A stretch of 5,350 nucleotides of DNA from an uncultured Veillonella sp. (GCF_900545205.1 NZ_UQYC01000098.1:1-5350); one strand, 5' to 3'. Positions 1 through 5,142 are shown, numbered from the stretch's first letter. Numbers and translations are program-made. The notes: generated from the sequence alone by a model not told the origin.

Positions 1-57
1 AGACATAGAAGCGCCAAAGACAACACCGCCCCTCCGAATTATTTCTTCAGCAATACG
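1..57 (-). pseudogene. fragment like a coenzyme F420 hydrogenase/dehydrogenase beta-subunit family protein
   Basis: On the minus strand these 57 bases read without a stop as RIAEEIIRRGGVVFGASMS, running off the window edge. The segment AEEIIRRGGVVFGA resembles the conserved 'GGVVFGA' stretch of the coenzyme F420 hydrogenase/dehydrogenase beta-subunit family, iron-sulfur flavoproteins also found beside polysaccharide genes in non-methanogens. A TAG stop (58-60) lies directly upstream in this frame and no start codon or ribosome binding site is visible, so this is an internal piece of a gene without its 5' end. It is out of frame with the DUF2953-type gene that runs into it from the right. Only 19 residues are visible, so the family call rests on one motif and is tentative. 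Confidence 0.4.
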
Positions 58-232
58 CTAAATGCAGTGAAAATACACGCCACAGCCATTTGACGCGCAC
101 TTCGCCACGATATGGCGAGCGTCCGTTGATTTCGATGCTATATGTGATTGGTGTCAGTAGGATAATCAAGATGAGTGCTGCAATGATGGCCACAATAACG
201 AGGGCCACAATAGCCACTGTACTCAACCACAT
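47..232 (-). CDS. DUF2953-like membrane protein, truncated (N-terminal part only)
   Basis: The product is about 61 residues. It has a strongly hydrophobic N-terminal segment (about residues 3-28, rich in V, I, A and L) followed by a charged stretch (SIEINGRSPYRGEVRVKWLW). A single N-terminal membrane helix followed by a beta-rich 'VRVKWL' segment is how DUF2953 proteins begin; they are usually around 200 residues, so about two thirds is missing. The reading frame stops at 47-49, just where sequence resembling another family begins. The gene follows cobO by about 23 bases and is probably co-transcribed with it. The start is uncertain. A perfect extended Shine-Dalgarno (AGGAGGTGAT) at 231-240 overlaps GTG (233-235) and lies only 2 bases from ATG (230-232). 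A TTG at 224-226 has better spacing (8 bases). Function is unknown; some DUF2953 genes (YtfI type) lie near sporulation genes. The family call is moderately sure, the truncation clear. Confidence 0.55.
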   Translation of the reverse strand: MWLSTVAIVALVIVAIIAALILIILLTPITYSIEINGRSPYRGEVRVKWLWRVFSLHLAYC

Positions 233-240
233 CACCTCCT
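231..240 (-). promoter_or_regulatory. extended Shine-Dalgarno of the DUF2953-like gene
   Basis: Minus-strand AGGAGGTGAT complements the 3' end of 16S rRNA over ten bases. It overlaps the GTG and ATG candidate starts, which favours either a very short spacer to ATG 230-232 or initiation at TTG 224-226. It lies in the short gap after the cobO stop and so supports operon-style translation of the two genes. Confidence 0.6.
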
Positions 241-255
241 TAGGTGTACCTATGA

Positions 256-834
256 TTAGTTTTCAATACCTTTTCGAGCCATAACGCCTTGAAGGTAGTA
301 ATGTTTGACCTCTTTCATTTCCGTTACAAGGTCTGCCTCATCGATTAATTCTTGAGGAGCCCCACGGCCCGTAAATACGAGTTCCGTTTCTGGATGACGA
401 GCATCGAGCAAAGCCTTTGTTTTATCCCATGTAATGAGTTCAAAGAAGAGTGCCATGTTGTATTCATCAAGAACCACGAGATCGTATTCACCACTGCTGA
501 TAGCAGCTAGTGCACGTTCGTAGCCTTTTTCGATGAGCGCTACATAGTCCTTTGGCGGATTGCCAGATTCAAAGACAACCACTTCATCGCCCCATTTAGC
601 GAGTTCATCCTTGCTCTTCATCCCTTCTTTTATGATAAAGAATGGCTTGCCCACGGTTTCTAAGGTTAAATTCTTTAAGGTAGGTAAAATAGTATGTTCA
701 CTATATACTTTAGATTTCATAAATTGCAAAAAGAGGACTTTCTTGCCAGCGCCGATGGCACGGATGGCTAGACCAATAGCAGCGGTCGTTTTGCCCTTGC
801 CTTCGCCGGTATAAACTTGTACATAGGCCTTCAT
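256..834 (-). CDS. cobO: corrinoid adenosyltransferase (CobO/BtuR/CobA type)
   Basis: This cytosolic enzyme transfers the 5'-deoxyadenosyl group of ATP to the cobalt of reduced corrinoids, giving adenosylcobalamin or its precursors. The 192-residue product matches the family's usual length (about 190-200). Visible motifs are the P-loop TGEGKGKTTAAIG (residues 9-21), the Walker-B-like VVLDEYNMAL (120-129; family form LDEI-N-AL), ELVFTGRGAP (151-160; family form TGRxAP), and the C-terminal KHYYLQGVMARKGIE (177-191; family form ARKGIE). The start at 832-834 is chosen because GGAGGT (841-846) lies 6 bases upstream; an in-frame ATG at 850-852 would place that Shine-Dalgarno inside the coding region. 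It is the first gene after the M23 terminator, so it needs its own promoter. The AT-rich stretch 853-889 has only weak candidates. In propionate-forming Negativicutes the product would feed methylmalonyl-CoA mutase (inference). The region 661-730 is less conserved than the rest but the frame is intact. Confidence 0.93.
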   Translation of the reverse strand: MKAYVQVYTGEGKGKTTAAIGLAIRAIGAGKKVLFLQFMKSKVYSEHTILPTLKNLTLETVGKPFFIIKEGMKSKDELAKWGDEVVVFESGNPPKDYVALIEKGYERALAAISSGEYDLVVLDEYNMALFFELITWDKTKALLDARHPETELVFTGRGAPQELIDEADLVTEMKEVKHYYLQGVMARKGIEN

Positions 835-840
835 AGATAT

Positions 841-846
841 ACCTCC
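841..846 (-). promoter_or_regulatory. ribosome binding site deciding the cobO start
   Basis: Minus-strand GGAGGT is 6 bases upstream of ATG 832-834. It lies downstream of the alternative in-frame ATG at 850-852, which has no Shine-Dalgarno at proper distance, so the 192-residue form is preferred. Confidence 0.75.
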
Positions 847-879
847 GTTCATATACTTTTATTTTACAATATATATATA

Positions 880-939
880 CAAAAGAAAAGAAAAAGAACT
901 TGCTATTAGTGCATTTGCACGCATAACAAGTTCTTTTTC
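880..939 (-). terminator. intrinsic terminator behind the M23 peptidase gene
   Basis: A perfect 13-bp inverted repeat, GAAAAAGAACTTG (890-902) and CAAGTTCTTTTTC (927-939), encloses a 24-base loop. On the minus strand the hairpin is followed by TTTTCTTTTG (889-880), giving a nearly continuous T-rich tract. The loop carries its own small palindrome, GTGCAAATGCAC on the minus strand (909-920). It sits 48 bases after the M23 stop codon and before cobO, as expected for the end of the DUF4446-M23 transcript. The A-run in the other arm could allow weaker action on plus-strand transcripts, but no plus-strand gene ends here. Confidence 0.85.
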
Positions 940-987
940 CTATGAATTATGTTTTATGTTACATATATTCTGTTTTATATTATGTTT

Positions 988-1941
988 CTAGTTGCTAATT
1001 GGCAAGAAGATCATAGGGTCTGTAGGAGATCCATTGAGGCGTACCTCATAGTGAACGTGGGCGCCTGTACTTTTACCAGTACTACCCATCAAGGCAATTG
1101 TTTGACCTTGTTTTACGCTCATCCCTACGGTTACCAATACAGCACTATTATGGCCATACCGTGTTACGAAGCCATTCCCATGGTCAATCTCAACAAGGTT
1201 ACCGTAGCCGCCCTCTGTATAACCCGCAAAGGTTACAACGCCAGCAGCGGTAGCCACGATTTGTGTACCATAGTCATCCGCAATATCTACCCCTTCATGG
1301 AATGCACCGATTGCGCCTGTTACAGGGTCCACACGGCTACCAAATGGAGACGTAATAACGCCCTTGCTAGGCCAGATACTTGGCGTTGTGTTATTCGTAA
1401 CACCACCAGAGCCAGCAGAGAAGTTAATGGATTGCATAGCCATAAGGTCTTGCGCACCACCATCGCGAAGGATATTACGCATTGTATAGAAGCTAACTAG
1501 CAGTTTTTGTGCGTCCTTGTCCATTTTTGATAGACGCGCTGATAATTGTGCCGCCGTCAGCGTCTTTACTTCGCTTTCATCAGCGGCTGGCTGCTTTGGG
1601 TCGCTACCGTCCCCGCCACCTTGAGATGGTGTGCCAGATTCAGCGCCCTTAAGCATTTGCTTATTCTCTTCGCTAATTTGATTTAAGTTTTGAATTTTCT
1701 TATCTAAAACATCTGTCTTTTGTTGTAACAATTTTAGCTGTTCAGATTGTAATTGTGTCTGTTGACGTAATTGCACAACCTCAGCTTGGCGCACGATGCC
1801 CCAAATGCCGAGAACCAATGCGGCGATAATTATAATAGAGCTTACAATAGCTGCAACCTTCGCTTGCTTGGTTGTTAATGTCAATATGCAGTTGTCACCA
1901 TTTCTTTCAACTTTATTTGAAATAAATGCCGGTACTTTCAA
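988..1941 (-). CDS. membrane-anchored M23 (LytM-type) peptidoglycan endopeptidase
   Basis: The 317-residue protein has one membrane helix at about residues 29-50, after a short cytoplasmic N-terminus. A Q/L/K-rich coiled coil (about 52-98) and a Gly/Ser/Pro/Asp linker (about 100-125) follow. The C-terminal LytM domain spans about 187-314. Zinc ligands of the M23 family are present: H215 and D219 in HEGVD, and H297 in HVH, with H295 and H264 (GHNS) as catalytic histidines. The supporting motifs SPFGSRVDPVTG and GSTGKSTGAHVHYEV are intact, so the enzyme is probably active, cutting peptide cross-links in the wall from the outer face of the inner membrane. The start is TTG (1939-1941), supported by AAGGAAGG 6 bases upstream. 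No earlier in-frame ATG is evident. The upstream DUF4446 gene stops 12 bases before, and its stop overlaps the ribosome binding site, so the two are almost certainly translated from one mRNA. Coiled-coil M23 proteins of this layout can also act as regulators, but the complete zinc site argues for activity. Confidence 0.93.
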   Translation of the reverse strand: MKVPAFISNKVERNGDNCILTLTTKQAKVAAIVSSIIIIAALVLGIWGIVRQAEVVQLRQQTQLQSEQLKLLQQKTDVLDKKIQNLNQISEENKQMLKGAESGTPSQGGGDGSDPKQPAADESEVKTLTAAQLSARLSKMDKDAQKLLVSFYTMRNILRDGGAQDLMAMQSINFSAGSGGVTNNTTPSIWPSKGVITSPFGSRVDPVTGAIGAFHEGVDIADDYGTQIVATAAGVVTFAGYTEGGYGNLVEIDHGNGFVTRYGHNSAVLVTVGMSVKQGQTIALMGSTGKSTGAHVHYEVRLNGSPTDPMIFLPISN

Positions 1942-1947
1942 TACAAA

Positions 1948-1955
1948 CCTTCCTT
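1948..1955 (-). promoter_or_regulatory. ribosome binding site supporting a TTG start
   Basis: Minus-strand AAGGAAGG lies 6 bases before TTG 1939-1941. Its first bases belong to the TAA stop of the upstream DUF4446 gene (1954-1956), which suggests translational coupling. It is the main evidence that the M23 gene uses TTG. Confidence 0.7.
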
Positions 1956-2475
1956 ATTTAGAAACGATGGCGCTCGTTAACGCTTCCTCATTGGTGCGCT
2001 CGCCCAACGCTTCGTTCAAACTCTCTAATTCTTCTTGTGAAAGACTTACGAGACTTTTACCTTTCACAATGGGTTTACTAAAAATACGGGATTCGCTACG
2101 ACCATAAATACTAGAGATACAGATACCGTTATTGTTGCCATCAAGTAATGTAAGTGCAAAAGACAAATCATTACCGATATTTTCAAAGGCATTATATTTG
2201 ACAAAGCCAATTTTTTGTATCGTATTGCTTTGAATATTGCGGATCGCCGCTTGTTCGGTCATCATAGTCTCAAGACCCTTAGCAGCATCGCGAATTTCGC
2301 TAACCTCTACAGATAATTTACGTTCTAGGCTCGCACCATTGTCCCCTTGCATAAAGAAATCGTATTTCTTTTTAAGACTCCCTAAGCGAATGTGCAAGAT
2401 GACACAATACACTAACAACGCTATAACAAGAACGATGGTTGCCATGCCAATCCACGGTTGAATCGATTCGAACAT
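1954..2475 (-). CDS. DUF4446 family membrane protein
   Basis: The 173-residue protein has an N-terminal membrane helix (about residues 8-30) and a short charged, probably helical segment (33-85). The C-terminal DUF4446 domain is recognisable by QKIGFVKYNAFENIGNDLSF (87-106), then LLDGNNNGICISSIYGRSES (110-129) and IFSKPI (131-136). These match the family pattern of 'vRYNAF-d-gGdlSFslalLD--nnGvvltsihgRee-rvYaKpi'. The biochemical role is not known. DUF4446 genes often sit near parA/parB (spo0J) in Firmicutes, and parB is the next gene but one upstream here. The ATG (2473-2475) is preceded by GGAAGG (2483-2488) with a 7-base spacer. It is the first gene of a two-gene unit with the M23 peptidase, with a promoter at 2517-2544. 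A link between chromosome-end functions and wall growth is conceivable but only inferred. Confidence 0.85.
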   Translation of the reverse strand: MFESIQPWIGMATIVLVIALLVYCVILHIRLGSLKKKYDFFMQGDNGASLERKLSVEVSEIRDAAKGLETMMTEQAAIRNIQSNTIQKIGFVKYNAFENIGNDLSFALTLLDGNNNGICISSIYGRSESRIFSKPIVKGKSLVSLSQEELESLNEALGERTNEEALTSAIVSK

Positions 2476-2516
2476 GTATATTCCTTCCTATACAATCATT
2501 CAAACTCCAACACTTA

Positions 2517-2544
2517 ATTATACCATTCTTATTGTGAAAGTTAA
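2517..2544 (-). promoter_or_regulatory. sigma-A-type promoter (extended -10) for the DUF4446-M23 unit
   Basis: The minus strand carries TTAACT (2539-2544), a 16-base spacer and TATAAT (2517-2522), preceded by TGG so that the -10 is of the extended TGnTATAAT type. Transcription would begin near 2510, leaving a leader of about 35 bases before the DUF4446 ATG. The -10 is perfect; the -35 matches TTGACA at four of six places. Confidence 0.65.
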
Positions 2545-2585
2545 ATGACTGTATACAATTTAATTTAATATATTTAATGTATCTA

Positions 2586-2608
2586 ATATAGATAAGCGAT
2601 ATCTATAT
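2586..2608. repeat. 9-bp inverted repeat between hydF and the DUF4446 gene
   Basis: ATATAGATA (2586-2594) and TATCTATAT (2600-2608) are perfect reverse complements around the 5-base loop AGCGA. The element lies about 70 bases behind the hydF stop and about 40 bases upstream of the DUF4446 -35 box. No T-run follows on either strand, so it is a poor intrinsic terminator. It could be an operator or a 3' mRNA stabilising hairpin for hydF, or a chance product of AT-rich sequence. Confidence 0.4.
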
Positions 2609-2678
2609 AACAATTCATATAACAAGCATGTAAGGTTATATCTACATATATGTGTTAGATACACATTACAATACTTTA

Positions 2679-3944
2679 TTAGCCCTCTAATTCGTCAACA
2701 AATGGGCTTATCGCTCGTTCTAGTATACCATGTAGAGCGGCTATGAGTACACCGTAATTTACGATTGGTGTGCCTTGTACAACGGCACATTCAATGCGTC
2801 GTAATACTTCGCGGCGTGTAAGCATACAAGCACCACAGTGGATGATTAAATCATACTGAGATACGTCTTTTGGGAAGGCTCCCCCACTCGTAAATTCTAG
2901 CTGTAAATCCCTATGCCCTTGCTTCTTAAGAAGATTAGGAATTTTTACAGTCCCAATATCATCACATTGACGACGATGTGTACAGCCTTCGCTGATGAGC
3001 ACTCTAGAACCTGGTTTCAAATTCTTAATCGCCTTTACACCAGCTACTAAGTCCTGTAATTTTCCTTTAAAGCGTGCCATCAAGATGGAAAAGGACGTCA
3101 ACGGAATTGTACTAGGTGTTAACTCATCAACCCGATCAAAGGCTTGAGAGTCACAGATAACCATCTTAGGCGGATTCTTAAGAGAATTAATCATGGATGG
3201 TAACTCTTCTGTTTGACACACGAGTGCTAAGCCTTTGTAATCAAGAATTTCTCGAATCGTTTGTACCTGTGGCAAGATGAGGCGCCCTTTTGGAGCTGCA
3301 CTATCGATAGGACACACGAGGATGATTGTATCCCCTTCTTCTACTAAACCTTGTAATAGAGTTTGATCCCCTTCTACATCAAGTGGTGTTAATCCGCCCA
3401 GAAGATCGAGTAACTCTAAACGTTTAACCTTAGATGTAAAATCAGCAGAACCAATGACAGTAGCTAATTCAGATAATCCCTTATGAGTTTCTACATAAGT
3501 AGATGCATCTGTTTTATTTTCTATGATCTTTTCTTTATCATTTTCTTTGTCAATTTCTGCATTGATTTCATTTATAAATAATGCAATAGGCACATTATTT
3601 TGTTTTAATAGGCCTAACCAATGCATATCATCAGTAGTTGGTTCTTCATCGGTACGAAGTACATAAACAGCGAGGTTAATCTTCTTCACAACCTCTTCTG
3701 TTTTCTCCATCCGCAACGTACCTAATTCAGTTGTATCGTCTATACCAGCTGTATCGGTAATCACTACAGGTCCTAGTGGTAAAATCTCCATAGATTTGCT
3801 CACAGGGTCTGTCGTTGTCCCTGCTACTTCAGATACGAGGGATACAGGCTGATCTGTTAACATATTAATCAATGTAGACTTACCAGCATTACAACGGCCA
3901 AAAAAGCCAATATGCACGCGGTTTGCTTTAGGTGTTTGTTCCAT
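2679..3944 (-). CDS. hydF: [FeFe]-hydrogenase maturation GTPase HydF
   Basis: HydF is the GTPase scaffold that receives the di-iron precursor built with HydE and HydG and hands it to HydA to complete the H-cluster; it is cytosolic. The 421 residues fit the family (about 400-430). The N-terminal GTPase domain shows G1 GRCNAGKST (16-24), G2 within GTTTDP (42-47) and G3 DTAG (64-67). A middle dimerisation domain follows (about 175-290). The C-terminal cluster domain has EGCTHRRQCDDIGTVKIP (319-336) and HCGACM (369-374). These give the [4Fe-4S] ligand set C321-x-H323-x46-C370-x2-C373, which matches the family pattern CxHx(46-53)CxxC. The end, NYGVLIAALHGILERAISPF (396-415), is also typical. Oddity: where G4 NKxD is expected there is NEIN (125-128), followed by an acidic/lysine-rich insert with a duplicated DKEN/DKEK. 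The ATG (3942-3944) has AAGGA (3951-3955) 6 bases upstream. It has its own promoter and is a single-gene unit here; hydE and hydG are not in the window. Confidence 0.95.
   Translation of the reverse strand: MEQTPKANRVHIGFFGRCNAGKSTLINMLTDQPVSLVSEVAGTTTDPVSKSMEILPLGPVVITDTAGIDDTTELGTLRMEKTEEVVKKINLAVYVLRTDEEPTTDDMHWLGLLKQNNVPIALFINEINAEIDKENDKEKIIENKTDASTYVETHKGLSELATVIGSADFTSKVKRLELLDLLGGLTPLDVEGDQTLLQGLVEEGDTIILVCPIDSAAPKGRLILPQVQTIREILDYKGLALVCQTEELPSMINSLKNPPKMVICDSQAFDRVDELTPSTIPLTSFSILMARFKGKLQDLVAGVKAIKNLKPGSRVLISEGCTHRRQCDDIGTVKIPNLLKKQGHRDLQLEFTSGGAFPKDVSQYDLIIHCGACMLTRREVLRRIECAVVQGTPIVNYGVLIAALHGILERAISPFVDELEG
3528..3551 (-). repeat. imperfect 12-bp tandem duplication inside hydF
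   Basis: The minus strand reads GACAAAGAAAAT then GATAAAGAAAAG, two 12-base units differing at three positions, coding for DKEN-DKEK (residues 132-139). It lies in a low-complexity stretch just after the expected G4 loop of the GTPase domain and keeps the frame. It is probably an in-frame slippage insertion in a surface loop. Confidence 0.55.
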
Positions 3945-3971
3945 AGTCTATCCTTGTTACTTAACATAACA

Positions 3972-4003
3972 GTAAAAGCGCAGTCCGTAGACTACGCTTT
4001 CAC
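3972..4003 (-). promoter_or_regulatory. stem-loop in the hydF mRNA leader
   Basis: On the minus strand GTGAAAGCGTAGT (4003-3991) pairs with ACTGCGCTTTTAC (3984-3972) over 13 continuous positions with two G-U wobbles, closed by a 6-base loop CTACGG. The wobbles fit RNA made from the minus strand but would be C-A mismatches in plus-strand RNA, so the structure belongs to the hydF message. It lies wholly within the predicted leader, about 16 bases before the AAGGA ribosome binding site. No T-run follows, so it does not look like an ordinary terminator. It may affect leader stability or translation, or bind a protein. No known riboswitch class is recognised. Confidence 0.6.
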
Positions 4004-4026
4004 CGTGGATTGTAAATTGTATTTAC

Positions 4027-4055
4027 ATTATACAGAATTATGTTCGATTTGTCAT
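4027..4055 (-). promoter_or_regulatory. sigma-A-type promoter of hydF
   Basis: The minus strand has ATGACA (4050-4055), a 17-base spacer and TATAAT (4027-4032). The -10 is perfect and the -35 matches TTGACA at five of six positions. Transcription should start near 4020, giving a leader of about 75 bases containing the stem-loop at 3972-4003. Inverted repeats overlap and flank the -35 region, so regulation by a DNA-binding protein is plausible. Confidence 0.75.
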
Positions 4056-4074
4056 TACTAAATTTACATAATTC
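4035..4074. repeat. 9-bp inverted repeat bracketing the hydF -35 box
   Basis: GAATTATGT (4035-4043) and ACATAATTC (4066-4074) are perfect reverse complements separated by 22 bases, with centres 31 bp apart (about three helical turns). One arm lies in the promoter spacer, the other just upstream of the -35 box. A third AATTATGT lies at 4095-4102, spaced about 29 bp from the second. This is operator-like, though AT-rich sequence makes chance matches more likely. Confidence 0.4.
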
Positions 4075-4090
4075 GATATCAGATTTAGTA
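4056..4090. repeat. 8-bp inverted repeat upstream of the hydF -35 box
   Basis: TACTAAAT (4056-4063) and ATTTAGTA (4083-4090) are perfect reverse complements around a 19-base loop. The left arm abuts the -35 box. The repeat interlocks with the 4035-4074 repeat, one arm of which lies in its loop. It may be a second operator site. Confidence 0.35.
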
Positions 4091-4167
4091 TACCAATTAT
4101 GTTATTTACTTACATATCCACTATATATAGTAATTACATAGTAATAATGAGTATACAGTTATACACT

Positions 4168-4207
4168 GCTATTGCTATTGCTATTGCTATTGCTATTGCT
4201 ATTGCTA
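4168..4207. repeat. hexanucleotide tandem repeat (ATTGCT)6 behind parB
   Basis: Six perfect ATTGCT copies run from 4171 to 4206, preceded by GCT and followed by A, about 6.7 units in all. On the minus strand the unit is AGCAAT and begins 6 bases after the parB stop codon (4213-4215). Read in the parB frame beyond the stop it would encode Ser-Asn repeats up to a second stop, TAA at 4159-4161. The last unit forms a palindrome (ATTGCTAAGCAAT, 4201-4213) that touches the parB stop. It is a simple-sequence repeat likely to vary in copy number between strains. It lies about 110 bases upstream of the hydF promoter. Confidence 0.9.
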
Positions 4208-4212
4208 AGCAA

Positions 4213-5142
4213 TTATACTCTAAATTCTACAGTTTCAGTATCATCTGTATGGTCTTGACCATCCATATAAGCAATGAGTCTTTCTAGTTCTGCTTCAGAG
4301 GAGAAGGCAATTTCAATCTTACCTTGTACCTTTTTACCAGCGCGGAACTTAATATTTACAGGAGATCCTAAGCTTAGTTTTAAACGATCCATAAGAGCAC
4401 GTACTTCTGCAGTACTTTGCGGCTTAGCAGTCTTTGCCTTTGGTGTTTTATTTTGCATAGACTTAACAAGAGCCTCTGCTTGACGGGCACTTAATTCGCC
4501 CTCTTTAATGCGTTCAGCAGCTTCCATTTGTTGAGCTGCACTACGCAATGCCAACAATGGACGAGCTTGACCTACTGTTAAGTCACCTTCTATAAGATCT
4601 TTTTGTACAGAATCACATAATTTCAATAAACGAACCATGTTCGCAATATAAGAACGGCTGCGACCTAAACGAGCAGAAATCATTTCTTGCGTTTGTTTGT
4701 AAGTATCCATTAAACCTTGGTATGCCAAAGCTTCTTCAATTGGATCTAAGCCTTCACGTTGCAGATTTTCAACGAGGGCTACCTCTGTCATTTCTTCTGT
4801 ATTATACTTCTTTACAATAACTGGTACAGTCTCTAAACCTGCAATAATAGCCGCACGGTAACGACGTTCACCAGCTACGATTTGGTATTTATTCTTTTGT
4901 TTACGTACTACAATCGGTTGAAAAATACCAAGATTTTTAATAGATTCAGCTAATGTAGCTAAACTATCTTCATCAAAGCTTTTACGAGGTTGATCTGCAT
5001 TTGGAACTAATTCGGAAATTGGTAGTTCGTGAATCTCCTTTTCAGGTAACACAGATTCTACAGTATCTACCTTCATTAAGTTTCCAAGACCCTTCCCCAA
5101 GCCAGATGATTTACTTTTCTTACTTTTAACTTCTCTAGGCAT
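4213..5142 (-). CDS. parB: chromosome-partitioning protein ParB (Spo0J/Noc family)
   Basis: ParB binds centromere-like parS sites near the origin, loads and slides as a CTP-dependent clamp, and works with the ATPase ParA to separate new origins; in Firmicutes it also recruits SMC. The 309 residues fit the family. In order: a basic tail with GLGKGLG (14-20); the N-terminal CTP-binding domain with NADQPRK (48-54), GIFQPIVVR (72-80), GERRYRA (91-97) and ENLQRE (125-130); then the helix-turn-helix around QEMISARLGRSRSYIANMVRLL (152-173). A linker (about 228-245) and a C-terminal dimerisation domain (about 245-309) follow. All CTP-motif residues visible are intact. The ATG (5140-5142) has AGAGAGG (5149-5155) 6 bases upstream. 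ParA ends 148 bases upstream, longer than the overlap or tight spacing common for parAB, so parB may also have its own promoter. The regular ENLQRE motif and the lack of Noc-specific signs favour ParB/Spo0J over Noc. Confidence 0.95.
   Translation of the reverse strand: MPREVKSKKSKSSGLGKGLGNLMKVDTVESVLPEKEIHELPISELVPNADQPRKSFDEDSLATLAESIKNLGIFQPIVVRKQKNKYQIVAGERRYRAAIIAGLETVPVIVKKYNTEEMTEVALVENLQREGLDPIEEALAYQGLMDTYKQTQEMISARLGRSRSYIANMVRLLKLCDSVQKDLIEGDLTVGQARPLLALRSAAQQMEAAERIKEGELSARQAEALVKSMQNKTPKAKTAKPQSTAEVRALMDRLKLSLGSPVNIKFRAGKKVQGKIEIAFSSEAELERLIAYMDGQDHTDDTETVEFRV

Noticed and set aside
835..852. Longer cobO start at ATG 850-852
   Set aside because: It would place the GGAGGT ribosome binding site inside the coding region and has none of its own; the start at 832-834 has ideal spacing and begins at the conserved part.
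853..889. Promoter for cobO in the AT-rich leader
   Set aside because: TAAAAT-like and TATATAT-like -10 candidates exist, but none has a fair -35 at 16-18 bases, so no box is assigned although a promoter is expected here.
949..1500. Plus-strand open frame of 183 codons opposite the M23 gene
   Set aside because: It is Cys-, Thr- and His-rich without any domain pattern, has no convincing ribosome binding site, and lies antisense to a clear LytM domain, so it is a shadow frame.
2532..2548. Rex-like site (TTGTGAA) near the DUF4446 promoter
   Set aside because: Only the left half matches; the other half lacks TTCACAA or TTAACAA symmetry.
2650..2666. Terminator directly behind hydF (ATGTGT-TAGAT-ACACAT)
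   Set aside because: The stem is only 6 AT-rich base pairs and no T-run follows on the minus strand.
3996..4010. parS-like TTTCACCGTGGA upstream of hydF
   Set aside because: It has an extra base at the centre and the right arm does not match; it is explained by the arm of the leader hairpin.
4168..4207. Possible CRISPR-like array
   Set aside because: The units are 6 bases with no spacers; this is a simple tandem repeat.
4099..4287. Plus-strand 62-codon frame with an Ala-Ile repeat
   Set aside because: The Ala-Ile run comes only from the ATTGCT repeat, and the frame continues antisense into the parB coding region; no ribosome binding site is seen.
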